A stretch of 64,000 nt of DNA from assembly GCF_022539505.1 (NCBI RefSeq), contig NC_061514.1, positions 42,396,869-42,460,868 of the forward strand, written 5' to 3'. A model generated the notes under the pieces. That model was not told the origin of the DNA and did not search any database. It was given only the letters and a program-made list of their open reading frames with translations. The position numbers and the translations under genes are program-made. This stretch comes from Lolium rigidum (Eukaryota; Streptophyta; Magnoliopsida; Poales; Poaceae). This document shows, piece by piece, positions 32,832 through 43,455 of the stretch. How positions within the stretch are numbered: position 1 is the stretch's first letter; every line of letters starts with the position of its first letter.

Positions 32832-34347
32832 TGATGTCTACGTTCCCCCTCCTTTCCTGTAGACAGTGTTGGGCCTCCAAGAGCAGAGGTTTGTAGAACA
32901 GCAGCAAGTTTTCCCTTAAGTGGATCACCCAAGGTTTATCGAACTCAGGGAGGAAGAGGTCAAAGATATCCCTCTCATGCAACCCTCGCAACCACAAAGC
33001 AAGAAGTCTCTTGTGTCCCCAACACACCTAATAGGTGCACTAGTTCGGCGAAGAGATAGTGAAATACAGGTGGTATGAATATATATGAGCAGAGTAGCAA
33101 CGGTGCCGGAAAATAGCTTGTCGGCGTGTAGTTGATGGTGGTAGTATTGCAGCAGTAGTAACACAAGTAAAACAAGTAAACAAGCAAGTAGTAACGCAGC
33201 GAGTATTTAGGAACAAGGCCTAGGGATTACACTTTCACTAGTGGACACTCTCAACATTGATCACATAACAGAATAGATAAATGCATACTCTACACTTTTG
33301 TTGGATGATGAACACATTGCGTAGGATTACACGAACCCTCAATGCCGGAGTTAACAAACTCCACAATTTGTTCATATTTAAGTAACCTTATAGTGTAAGA
33401 TAGATCAATAGACTAAACCAAGTACTAACATAGCATGCACACTCGTCACCTTCATGCATATGTAGGAGGAATAGATCACATCAATATTATCATAGCAATA
33501 GTTAACTTCGCAATCTACAAGAGATCATGATCATAGCATAAACCAAGTACTAACACGGTGCACACACTGTCACCTTTACACACGTGCAGGAGGAATAGAA
33601 CTACTTTAATAACTTTGCTAGAGTAGCACATAGATAGTAGTGATACAAAAACTCATATGAATCTCAATCATGTAAAGCAGCTCATGAGATTATTGTATTG
33701 AGGTACATGGGAGAGAGATGAACCACATAGCTACAGCGGAGCCCTCGACCTCGGGGTGGATTACTCCCTCCTCATCATGGAGGCAGCGATGGCGGTGAAG
33801 ATGGCGGTGAAGACGGCGGTGGAGATGGCTCCGGGGGCAATTCCCCGTCCGGCAGGGTGCCGGAACAGAGAGTTCTGTCCCCCGAATTGGAGTTTCGCGA
33901 CGGTGGCGGCGCCCCTGGAGTCTTTCTGGAGTTTCGTCAATTGGTACTGCGTTTTTAGGTCGAAATGGCTTTTATAGGCGAAGAGGCGGCGCGAGGGGGC
34001 ACTCGGGGCGCCACACCCTAGGCCGGCGCGGCCTAGGCCTCGGCCCGCGCCGCCATGTGGTGTGGTGGCCCCCCGGCCCCTCTCCGACTCTTCTTCGGTG
34101 TTCGGGACGCTTCCGGGAAAAATAGGAGGTTTGGCGTTGATTTCGTCCAATTCCGAGAATATTGCCCGAACAGACCTTTCGGGAACCAAAAACGAGCAGA
34201 AAACGAGAACCGGCACTGTGGCATCTTGTTAATAGGTTAGTTCCGGAAAATGCATGAAAATGATATAAAGTGTGAACAAAACATGTTGGTATTGTCATAA
34301 AACAAGCATGGAACATCGGAAATTATAGATACGTTGGAGACGTATCA
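32832..34347 (-). repeat. 5' LTR of element 2
   Basis: 1516 bp on minus, TGATACG...TAGACATCA. It differs from the 3' LTR by scattered substitutions and small indels (for example CCCTCGCAACC versus CCCCGCAACC near the inner end), consistent with an insertion that is not recent. Confidence 0.85.
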
Positions 34348-34352
34348 GCCGC

Positions 34353-34981
34353 CAAGAAGGCGCCGGCGCTGCCCAAGAAACCGAAGGCGTCGTCGTCCAA
34401 ACGCCCGTATAGGAAGCATGCCCATGCCCACCATGGGAGGCATGGCCGGCATGGGAAGCTTTGGAGGCATGGCCGGCATGGGAGGACCAAGCTATGGTGG
34501 AGTCTTCGGAGGGACTATGGGAGGCTCGGTGAGTGGTGTGTATGGAGTCATGGGAGCACCACCGGGAGGATCCGTGGCCTCCATGGATCCTAATGTTCCT
34601 CCTTCAACCCAAGATGGCGAGGAAGAAGAAGCAAAACGAGATGAGTTGGAAAATGCGGAAGTGTGAGATGCATTTGTGATATGCAAATTATGTGTTCCAC
34701 TTTGAATCCATTTGAACCATATGTTGTGTGTTATTATTGAACTACGTCATGTGTCGTTCTTGAACTATGTGATGTGTATCCATTTGAACTATGGTAGATA
34801 ATTTATTCATGATTATATGTGAGTGTTTGATTATTTTGGCGTGCCCGGCGGAGGAGCAATTTTACCGCCCGCGCACGCGCTGCAAAATAGAGCATCCGGC
34901 GAGGCGGATTTCGGCCTAGTGCGCGCCATTCATTTATAGTGCGGCGCGCCGACTTTTAGTGCGCCTGTTGGAGATGCTCTA
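34353..34981 (+). mobile_element. Right part of a Harbinger-like element, with Gly/Met-rich ORF
   Basis: The right terminus ...TGTTGGAGATGCTC ends at 34981 and is followed by TAA, as in the other PIF/Harbinger-like elements here. A plus ORF (in frame from ATG 34418 to 34666) encodes a Gly/Met repeat (MGGMAGMG, FGGMAGMGGPSYGG), then an acidic tail. Upstream Lys/Arg/Ala-rich text in another frame continues across the retrotransposon insertion point into 25800-25870. The left terminus was not found. Confidence 0.5.
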
Positions 34982-35889
34982 AGTGTGAGCCGTTTCCCTT
35001 TGGTGTTCTGCCTACAGTGGACACAACGCATGGGGAGGTGCGATACCTCATTAAAAATGGGTTTATCTGTGTGGGACCGACTAGTCAGTTTAGCTATTAA
35101 CGATGATAAAATGAGTATCTAGAGTAAGTTGCAACTGGTTAGATGTGGATCTGGTGGAGACTGCAAAAGTTTCGTCGATGTGGTGTTTTGTGCAACCAAA
35201 TAAGCTGAACCTGGTGGAAGCTGCAATTTCCTCAAGGTATCCATACCGTCGCCTACACACCGTTTCATGCAAACTGTCTCGGCAGCACGCAAGTGCGCGG
35301 CGTCGCAGTCAGCACGCAGGTCGCCATTATAAAACTGTGCACACGGCAGCGGCTCTGACAACGCTTGCAAGCAACAGAACGCAAGTCGGTCAGAGAGAAG
35401 AATCCAAGGCGCGTACCTACCTACGCAGGCGCGCGCACAGGAACAGGAGCCACGGGAGAGGCAGCCGGGCACCGAGACAATGTGGAACAGATACAGAAAA
35501 GTGTGTTGTGCCCGTGGCTGGCCTGCGGGTCGAAGCCAAACCCAAAATGCCAAAGACGAAGCATAGCATGCATGCACGTTCGATCAGGCATTTCGTAACG
35601 GGCACATAAATTATTGCACGTCACGGCTTTCCACAGGTCTCCCCGACGCGACCGTGCTGGTCTAAACTATCGGACTCCTTTGGAAGAACCCAAGATATTC
35701 CAACGAGCAGACCGTGTGTGGGGGTTTTTTTTTTTTTGCCTAAACGAGACTATTTTTTTTATGATCGAGCAAACTGTGTAAAGCATAAGAAGGACTGATG
35801 CAAAATCTCGGCACATTAATATTTTATACCATCTTAAGCATAATCACTTTGTACAATGGTAATAGCAACGAAGTAGAACCTACAAACCT
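34982..35889. other. Spacer, no gene recognised
   Basis: About 900 bp. ORFs of ~150 codons occur on both strands around 35119-35609, but they mirror each other and show no motif. T-runs lie near 35726 and 35752. Confidence 0.4.
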
Positions 35890-36835
35890 ACCGATAATGA
35901 AGTTCCTATTGGAGATGGGTGCTATATGGCTTTCTGGTCTGACCTTTGGCTTGGAGACACTCCCCTCCAAGACCGTTTCCCTAACATCTTCTCCCACTTC
36001 ACTCGCATTCATATCAGTGTCCACGCGGCTTTCTCCTCTAGCTTCTGCGACACCCTTGGACCGTGCCCGTCGCAGGCTGCTGAGAACGACCTCCGTGCCC
36101 TTGCTAACGAGTTGAGCTCGATGCTTTTACGCCATGATACTCCGGATGTCTGTATGTGCCGCCTCACTAACAAAAAGCTCTCGAACAAAAGCTTTCATTC
36201 CAATTTTTTCAGGCTGCTACAGATTGATGAAGTGGCGTGTAAGGTCTCGAGGAGTGCTGCCCCTCTAAGGTGCAAAATTTTCTGTTGGCTGGTTGGGAAG
36301 AGGCGCCTCCCCACCAACGAACGGTGCTTCAGGCACCACGTCGCCGCTGATGCTACCTGCCTCTCATGCCCCCTCGACGAAGATACGAACCACCTTCTCC
36401 TCCCGTTCCCCAAGGCGCGGGAAATTTGGTGTTTATTCCACCACGACTTCGACGGAATGGGGCTATCCAGCCTCGCGGACCTCTGGACCTCGCGGTGCCG
36501 AAGCTATGAAGAAACCACCATCAACACCGCCATTGCGTGGAATATCTGGAAGAGAAGAAACGCCCGTACTTTCAATGGCGTGGAAGAAGACATTACTTTA
36601 GTTGTTCGCCGATGCCTTGCAAATGTTAGACTTTGGGCTCATAGATATACCACCCCTTCCTCTCCTCTGTTCTTAATAATTGATGTAATGGGTACGACCC
36701 GCCCTGAGAGTATCCCCCCTAATCCCTCTCTATCCTCTAAAAACTGTAAAATGCTCCCCATGTACTCACTTGTGAGCTTTCGTTTATAAAGTGTCCAGGC
36801 TAGCGTAAGCCCGCCGTAGGCAGAGTAAAAAATAA
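35890..36835 (+). mobile_element. 5'-truncated LINE (L1-type), 3' end with A-rich tail
   Basis: It starts inside the C-terminal part of a LINE ORF2 and ends with an A-rich (AAATAAATAAAAT) tail after a UTR that reads GTCCAGGCTAGCGTAAGCCCGCC-like text (partly quoted). The exact 5' junction and target duplication were not resolved. Severe 5' truncation is usual for LINE insertions. Confidence 0.7.
35926..36789 (+). pseudogene. LINE ORF2 C-terminus with RT zinc-binding domain
   Basis: A 287-codon open frame begins MAFWSDLWLGDTPLQDRF. It contains the zf-RVT region typical of plant LINE ORF2 (LRCKIFCWLVGKRRLPTNERC, then CLSCPLDEDTNHLLLPFPKA and REIW, quoted in parts), followed by the usual IAWNIWKRRNARTFNG text and a stop before the 3' UTR. 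The reverse transcriptase core and endonuclease are absent because the copy is 5'-truncated. The frame itself is unbroken, which suggests a relatively young insertion. Confidence 0.8.
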
Positions 36836-37286
36836 ATAAAATCTAAAAGTATCTTGCAATGGCAAAGCTCAACCTTTATTTTAACTTTTTTAAGTTTCAC
36901 CAAATTAAGATTTTCGAATATCCCTCGTTCGATGTAGCACACCATCAAATCATTAAGCCACCGTCGGACATTTTGCTAGGCAACTCTATCTTGGTAATTC
37001 TCTCTCAAGAGAAAAACTATGTCTTGGTAATCTTCATAGGTGAGAAGGCCGGTCTTCATTAAACCGATGATCAAACCCAGAGACAATAGAGTCTATAGCA
37101 CGATAAAAAATAATCAATGGTGACATGTTTATTTTCCTCCTTTTCTTGTTTTACCATATTTTGTTACCATGGTATCCATACTTGAGATTATGATGTTATT
37201 TTCAATGCGAAATGATTGAGTAACTAGTCTATGGGCACTAGCAAACTAAGGACTAACATTTTGAGAGCTGTGTATTTTGCACATGC
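36836..37286. other. AT-rich spacer, no gene seen
   Basis: About 450 bp of AT-rich DNA between the LINE tail and a MITE. Nothing recognised. Confidence 0.4.
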
Positions 37287-37637
37287 GTGCATATGCTCCC
37301 TTTATTTTGAAATGCATATTAGACACATTTTGAAATGTTAAAAAAATAAAACAAAAAATTCGCATATACATCTTCACGTGCTACGTGCTACATGCTCATA
37401 AAATCGTTTTATGAAAATTCAACTTGTCGTGTAGTGTGTGTAAAAAATATAAAATTCTGCTAAAAAAGAGTTTTCACAATAATTGTTTTCTCTTTTTTAC
37501 ATAGATCACAAAAATTATCGGTTTTTCGTGAAACTTGTCAAATGCACATATATCGTGAAGACGTAGATGTAGAATTTTTTATCAAACTTTTTTTGACACT
37601 TGAAAATATAATTTTGTGTTAAGAGAGCATATGCACC
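37287..37637. mobile_element. MITE with GTGCATATGCTC terminal inverted repeats
   Basis: The left end GTGCATATGCTCCCTT and the inverse of the right end GTGCATATGCTCTCTT match. The ~350-bp AT-rich interior includes CTTCACGTGCTACGTGC. I could not fix the target duplication. It resembles common Triticeae MITEs of Mutator-like type, but the superfamily is uncertain. Confidence 0.55.
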
Positions 37638-37644
37638 CTGGAGC

Positions 37645-38027
37645 CAAATTAAGTTTCCAATGTTTGTTTCAGAGTTAGCTACACACCTACACTCATTGCC
37701 CCCGGTCAGGAAACAGTTTTGGTGGGATTGGATGCCAAAGCCTGCTGACAAAGGAGCAACGCCTCTGATCGAGTACCAGAACGGCTCCCTACTGTATCGG
37801 TCCTCGGACTCTGAACGACTGACAAGGGTTCAGCAGAAAAACTATTGAGGTCTGAACAATGCAAGACTTTAATCTTCGCTGGAGCTAGTATTCCAGGGAA
37901 TGGTACGAGCACTACTCTGATTCAGAAATTAATCCGACCAGAAGAACGCATGTGCTTCCTGGCGCTGAGAAATAATCTGGAAAGTCTAGCAAAAACCGAA
38001 CAGGGCAGAAGATGGAGAGATGATTGA
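37645..38027 (+). pseudogene. Unrecognised gene fragment, two frame-shifted coding blocks
   Basis: After a TTTGTTTCAG acceptor-like site, the plus strand encodes LPPVRKQFWWDWMPKPADKG and GATPLIEYQNGSLLYRSSDS. It then shifts frame near 37825 into LLRSEQCKTLIFAGASIPGN and GTSTTLIQKLIRPEERMCF, ending ...GRRWRDD with a stop at 38027. The amino-acid texture is strongly protein-like and GC/codon use fits a grass exon. The family is not known to me. It could be the last exon of a gene whose upstream part was lost to the transposons on its left. It is convergent with the minus-strand gene that ends at 38111. Confidence 0.45.
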
Positions 38028-38110
38028 ACCATGACAAAGTAATGTATCAAATCAGGTTCTACTTCTAGCTAGCAATCACAACACACAAAAGATGTTTGTT
38101 ACTCGAACGG

Positions 38111-38884
38111 CTACGAAGAGAAGAATCGCGTGGTGAAGTTGGACGACGAGGAGGAGGCCCGGTTGGCGTCGGTGGCGACCGTCCCGGGCCATAGAGTCAC
38201 CGGCGGCCGGCCATCGTAGAAGCCCGCCGCCATGGGCGGAGGGCACGCCAGCACGCCCAGCGGCGGAAGCTTCCTCATCATGGACAGCGGCGGCGAGAAA
38301 GCCCCATCTTCCTCTGTAATCCCATTCGGGGACGGCGATGCGTCAGGCGTGTCGAACGGCGTGTCTTCTTCGTACCCGCCCGGGGCGGCGGTGGCGCCCC
38401 GCTCGTACACGGGGTTGGAGATGCGCAGGAAGCCGTCGCTGTACGCGGAGGAGGAGGACTCGCAGGCGGTGGGCTCGGACCGCGGCGGCGACGGCGACGG
38501 CGAGGAGCGGCGCGCGGGAGACCACTTCCACACGGCGGCCTCCAGCTTGGGGATGGCGAGGAGGAGGTCCTTGCGGGTGGGCGCGCACATGACGCCGTGC
38601 GCGTAGTAGAAGGGCGGGGTGCTGGAGAGCGCCTCGTGCGTCGCCGTCGTGGTGGTGGTGGCCACCGACGCGTCGTCGGCGGTGTGCGGCAGGGACGACG
38701 CCGGGACGCCAAGCTTCGGCCTCTTGTGCGGCGCCATCTCGGCCGCGCGGAGGCGGCGGCGTCGGAGGTGGGAGCAGAAGAGGTCGGCGAGGAGGAGGAC
38801 GACGATGGTGAGGAAGACGGCCAGGCTGAGCGCCACCATGATGCACACCCCCACTGTCAGCTTCGACATGCCGTCGGTGAACAT
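38111..38884 (-). CDS. Plant single-pass membrane protein of unknown function
   Basis: A single-exon ORF of 257 codons from ATG 38884. An in-frame upstream ATG at 39022 exists, but its 46 extra residues look like 5' UTR. Residues ~8-34 form one hydrophobic helix (LTVGVCIMVALSLAVFLTIV...), followed by a basic HLRRRRLR stretch, so an N-out/C-in topology with a long cytoplasmic tail is likely. The tail has the conserved-looking segment YYAHGVMCAPTRKDLLLAIP KLEAAVWKW, Ser/Pro-rich linkers and the block ISNPVYERG. High GC3 and an intact frame argue for a real gene. I do not recognise a biochemical function; the composition suggests a signalling or scaffold role, which is inference only. Confidence 0.7.
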   Translation of the reverse strand: MFTDGMSKLTVGVCIMVALSLAVFLTIVVLLLADLFCSHLRRRRLRAAEMAPHKRPKLGVPASSLPHTADDASVATTTTTATHEALSSTPPFYYAHGVMCAPTRKDLLLAIPKLEAAVWKWSPARRSSPSPSPPRSEPTACESSSSAYSDGFLRISNPVYERGATAAPGGYEEDTPFDTPDASPSPNGITEEDGAFSPPLSMMRKLPPLGVLACPPPMAAGFYDGRPPVTLWPGTVATDANRASSSSSNFTTRFFSS

Positions 38885-39712
38885 CACGGCCTCCGCGCCC
38901 TCGGCTCGCTCGCGGCGCCGCGCTTGCCAAGACTCGATGGTCAAGTGGAGTGGAGTGGCTACTGGAGAGTGTGCGTGGGCTGTACCTGCAACAAGCCAAC
39001 ATGTGTAGTGGTCACTGGTCACTGATCACTTGGTGGCAACAAAATACTCTCTCGCTTAGAGCAGCTAGCTAGAGTAGCTAATTCGACTCTCATTTGTCTA
39101 ATCTAAGTTATCTAGTTTAATCGTACCTGTTTGTCTCGTAATGATCAACTGCCGTTGCCATCACCGAGGTGAGTTAGTACTTCCAAAAGCTATGGCCTAG
39201 TACACTTAGCACCATAGACAATGTCACAATGGTGTTCTTGTGTTCAGAAACCACGATGTAGCTGAACCCTTTCGGTGGTAAAGGGGCCCGTGCACGGTGT
39301 AGGGTAGATTGTCAGTGGAGTACAAGGTGATTCTGCGAGGTGAGCTGCGGAAAGCGTGCGTAATGGTTGCGTTAATCGGTGCCTGATCATTGGGCGTAGA
39401 GAAAGGAGGAGACGGGGGTGGTTTTGGCGGGAGGTCTGCGATCTGTTGCAGGTGCGAATCCAAAGATTTTGTGGTCTATTTGTGCTCTGATATGCTACAC
39501 GAGCACGAGTCGCTTTTTCATCATTAGAGGGGATGAGACCATTGACCGTAGCCGTGTCCCTACCGCATGACTGTCATTTGTAAAGTTATAGCCTATCCTC
39601 TCAGCTCAAATGTGTATAGTCAATCTTCAAACATGCAGCTTTTCATATTTGCCAGAGCCCTAAACTTTGTGACAGGGAAAACTACCTACTCCTTTTTTTT
39701 AAGGGCATCTCC
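38885..39712. promoter_or_regulatory. 5' flank of the membrane-protein gene
   Basis: About 830 bp upstream of the minus-strand start. A TTGCAG|GTACAG junction near 38980 might be part of a 5' UTR splice, which I cannot confirm. No clear TATA box. No other gene seen. Confidence 0.3.
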
Positions 39713-40748
39713 AGCAGGCTGACCCAAAAGCGGGACCTAAACGGTATTGTTACTGTCTGTTTGGGTTGGTTAGCGGACAAGATGCGTCTTGCGGTTCGGC
39801 TGGCCTAGCCTATTTGGTCCACTGGCTAGTCCTCCTCCTTTGTCATGTTCTGACGGTGAGCCATTTCGATGGAGGCAAGGATGGCGTCCTGCTCCACCTT
39901 TGTTATGTCCTCCTCCTCCTCGTTGTCCGAAGGTGGAATAGTTGTTCGACGACAGGAAACACTCACTTGCGGCATTGATGAGCATGTCCCATGTGGTGGC
40001 AAGGAGGTGAGGCATTTTTTGTTGGCGAGGGAGAGCTGGAGTTGGCGCATGACGGTCCATCTTATAGCCAGATCTATGAGCGGGAAACAATGGGAATTCA
40101 TAGTGCCTCGTTGCAACCGCTTGCGGAACCGATGCTGCATTAAATAAGTTTATGCAAGTTACATGGGATTTTTAAAGATGGATGAGCGGTTTTTTTGGAC
40201 AAACGTTGGAGGGGCGATTCTGGGCGGTTTCTCTAGACTCCAACCATGAGGATGGCGAATCATCACCGGCGTCTTCATCTGCTTCTGAAGAGGTCATCCG
40301 ATCGGTGTCATGCCTATGTGTGACGCCGGATCCAATCAAATGCGACCTAACATCATGGTCTTCTAACGCGGAGGTGAGAAAGGAAGAAGAGTCTGCAAAG
40401 AGAGCTGGCTACGCTTCTTAATCAAGGTACGTGCCCTATCCTTCTAATTTCTTTTCCCCTGAGAGATATAGAGAAAGACAAGAGCCGATAAATAAGTTGT
40501 ACCTTTCTCTTGGAATCTTTCAATGCATCAGAGTGGATCACGGTTCATCGTAGACAGAGGAAGATGGGTGGTAAGCATATCCGTCAAGTTCTTGTTCTTG
40601 GCAACGTCCAGTTTTCAGTCGTTCAAAAAAGCAATTTATTAACATGGGCCGTATGGGCCACAGTTAAAATGGCTTGGGATCCTTTGTTCCGATTGAAGGG
40701 TCAAATGGGCCTCGAATCAAAGGATCGCATACAATCTTGGTTTACATA
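39713..40748. mobile_element. Harbinger-like remnant with left terminus only
   Basis: TAA followed by GGGCATCTCCAGCAGGCTGAC at 39713 matches the terminal motif of the other PIF/Harbinger-like elements in the window. The expected inverse right end was not found before 40748. A minus frame (39826-40140) encodes acidic text (DNEEEEDITKVEQDAILASI) of the kind seen in Harbinger-associated ORFs. The rest of the stretch has no gene. Confidence 0.4.
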
Positions 40749-40751
40749 TAA

Positions 40752-41101
40752 GGCTGGTGCCAATGCACCGCCCGCCTCCCGCCCCGCCACGTCAGCTTTT
40801 CTCTTACTCTCACCCCACTCTCATCTCACTCTCACCCCACGGTGTCAGTGCACGGGCTATAGTGCGAGCTCTCGCCTCCCTCTCGCCCCACTAGCGCCTC
40901 CCTACCGCCCCCACTAGCACCGCTATCGCCTCCCTCTCGCCCCACTCTCGCCTCCAACGCGGGCTATAGGCGGGCGGTACCGCGCCCTAACGCCGGGCGC
41001 CCGCGCCACCGCCCGACGCTACCGTCCCGCCCCTCTCCCGCCTGCCTCTCGCCCCGCACTGGGCGGTAGCGCCTCCACTCCCGCCCCCATTGGCACCAGC
41101 C
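40752..41101. mobile_element. Tourist/Harbinger-type MITE, TAA duplication
   Basis: GGCTGGTGCCAATG at the left and its inverse CATTGGCACCAGCC at the right, with TAA on both sides (40749-40751 and 41102-41104). It is 350 bp, very GC-rich inside, with repeated CGCCTCCCTCTCGCCCC-like units. Non-coding. Confidence 0.8.
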
Positions 41102-41690
41102 TAAGGCTGAGAGCATCTCCACTCGTTTAGCCTCCCCACGCTGAAATCCGGATGAAACAATCGTCGGATTAGACGAAATAAAGTCGTGGGGAGAACCATA
41201 TTTTCAGTCGTCCACCCGGAGTTCGTCGGACATAGTCGAAATTCAAATAAATCGTCGTCCCGCTACAAATACGGCCAGTTGATCGGCAAAAGGATCATCC
41301 ACAGATCGGCGATCGGAGGAAAATTACACTGAAACAGGGGCGTCGGCAGTCCCGCCTGGCACGGCGGTGTCCGACGGCCCAGTTTCCTCACACGCCGTGG
41401 TCGAAGCGGTGGCCGACGTCGCAGCGGCGGCAGTCGACATCGCAGCGGCGACAGTCGACGTCGTAGACGGTGAGGAAGACGAGGTAGGAGCCGGAGAGGA
41501 TGAAGAACTGGCCGGAGTGGGTCGGAGGATGTCGGTGCGATGGCCCACTTACCTAGACGTTTGGCTGTAGGTGGCCTCTTGGAACATGGCAGGCGACGAC
41601 GGCGAGAAGCTCGAAGGGGAGAAAGTCGACAGGGAACTGCTTGTATCTTGCATCGGCCATTGGCCGGGGAACATGGCGGCGGCGCCGCCT

Positions 41691-42076
41691 GACAAAGGAT
41701 TACTTTGTCAATGCCTACAGATTGTAGACTAGGGTTTTGTTAGAAGTAGAGGGCAAGTAGATCTCGAAGGTTTCAGCCAAAAAGTACTCGACGATTATGA
41801 AAACTAGGGTTGTGTTGATAATAGATTCGATCCTTTCTTTGTCCCTCGACTCCCCCTTATATAGGAGGTGGAGCCGAGGGTTTCGTAATACACAAGTTTA
41901 CAGAGTCCGGGACGGTTTCTAACTCATCCCGCCAGATTACAAATAACACTTCCTATTACAACTCTATCTTTCCTTAATATATCTTGGGCTTCCGAATCTT
42001 CTTATTCTTCGAGTAGTGGGCCTTCAGTAAACCCCGGGTACTATATTCGGCAGGCCCATTTGGGATGCCTATGTCA
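41691..42076 (-). repeat. 3' LTR of element 3
   Basis: 386 bp. Adjacent on its inner side (minus) is the polypurine tract TCTCGGGGGCTAC (42089-42077). A TATATA box lies at about 41857-41863. Confidence 0.9.
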
Positions 42077-43455
42077 GTAGCCCCCGAGATTTTGCTTGAA
42101 TTGTAGAGTCAAGGAAAATCTCCACTGTTTATTTTTATTCGAGAGCTTTAACTTTTCTATACTTCTTCACATAAAATTCTATATTGTACAGGGATAATGG
42201 TAGTTGGGGCTAGTTCATCTGACGGATCAGGTACTAGTTAACTGCTCTAGTGGCAATCCGCAAAAACCTACTTCAAGATCACGTCCCCGGACATGATCTC
42301 GGGATACCGGTGCAAACTTCGACAGGTGCCGCTTAAGGTCTTACCATTCCGTCGAGTCCCGGCCAAATTTATCGAGTACCTAACGCATCCGTTAGGATTT
42401 TTCTTCGTATCCGTTGATACGGATAAAAGTAGCAGAAGCGCAGTCTTTGGCGATGCCACGCCCAGCAGAACGGATCTGGGGTCTTACCTTCGCAAATTTG
42501 CGGCATTCAGAAATTGATCGCATCTTTGGCGTTCTGAGAATATATTGTCGAGTGCTTTTCGGCTTTGGAATAGCACATTTTATCGAGTCATATTTGATGA
42601 CTTATTTTGTCTTCCCGATGGGAGTATATGTTGAGTTATCTGTGTAACTCGAAATATACTCACTTCTGTTTCTTTGTTTTGATAAAAATTCATCGGGCAC
42701 GCGAACAGCGTTCCCGATGGGAGTAGCCCCTGAGGCTACATCCAAGGACTTGTGCTTGGGTGTAGGCTCCACAGATTAGTATCCGTTGTCGCTATATTTG
42801 TGATCCTTCTCGATAATTTTTTTTTATTTATCGGGTGCGCGACCAGCGCTCCCGATGGGAGTAGCCCCCGAGGCTATGAACAAATGCTTGCATTTGGTCA
42901 TAGGCTCTCGCCATTTTTATCTTGCAATACTCGAAATTTTTATTTTTTCTGAAAGTAGCCCCCGAGCATTTGGGCAAAAACTTGTATTTGAACAAAGGCT
43001 CTCGAGATATCCTTGCTTGTCGATAATCTCTGCAAATTTGGTAGTCGAGCTTTTCTTTCACTTTGACGACGTCACCGCCGATGATAGCCACGATTTCTAT
43101 TTTGGAACCGACCATTGCCGCCTCTTTCACTGCCTTGTGGGTCCCAATTCCTGATCTAACGGACACGTCGTGCAAGTGGGGGACACATGTTCTCCCCTTT
43201 TTTCGGCACACGATCCGTAACCTCGTCGATGTTAAAATACTTTTTTACCCTCATCTCCACGTGGTTATCATCTCTCGCATATTTTTTCCATCCAACGGTC
43301 CGCCGCTTCACCGCACCTCTATATAAGATCCCCTTCTTCTTCCTCGAGCACTTCCGCTCGCGCCGTTCTCCTCGCTTTCTCTCGCAAAACTGCCTCCCGC
43401 GCTCCTCGGCTCTCAAAGCTCCTCTCCTCGCAACCGCACTTCTCCACCATTGTTG
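42077..43455. repeat. Inner 3' region of element 3 with repeated polypurine-like units
   Basis: The word GTAGCCCCCGAG (or CCCCTGAG) occurs at about 42077, 42723, 42861 and 42955 on plus. The first, read on minus, is the polypurine tract itself. Copies at 42690-42780 and 42834-42915 are longer repeats (GGGYRCGCGAMCAGCGYTCC, then CGATGGGAGTAGCCCCYGAG, then GGCTA...). Two more copies lie beyond the antisense gene (about 47422 and 47517). Confidence 0.7.

Larger units (their letters stand above)
25871..34347 (-). mobile_element. Non-autonomous gypsy-type LTR retrotransposon with gag only (element 2)
   Basis: 8477 bp flanked by the 5-bp duplication GCCGC (25866-25870 and 34348-34352). On minus, the 5' LTR is 34347-32832 and the 3' LTR is 27382-25871. 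A tRNA-Asp-type primer site follows the 5' LTR, and a polypurine tract with the AAGCTTGGGGATGC core precedes the 3' LTR. The internal region encodes a degenerate gag with a zinc knuckle and a downstream ORF with a hydrophobic segment, but no protease, RT, RNase H or integrase. It shares LTR sequence, PBS, ORF ends and the 3' non-coding region with element 1 in opposite orientation, so both belong to one family. Confidence 0.9.

Noticed and set aside
38278..39002. Overlapping Arg/Pro-rich frames at the membrane-protein gene
   Set aside because: They are frame shadows of the GC-rich true coding frame, which alone has a membrane helix and plausible domain order.
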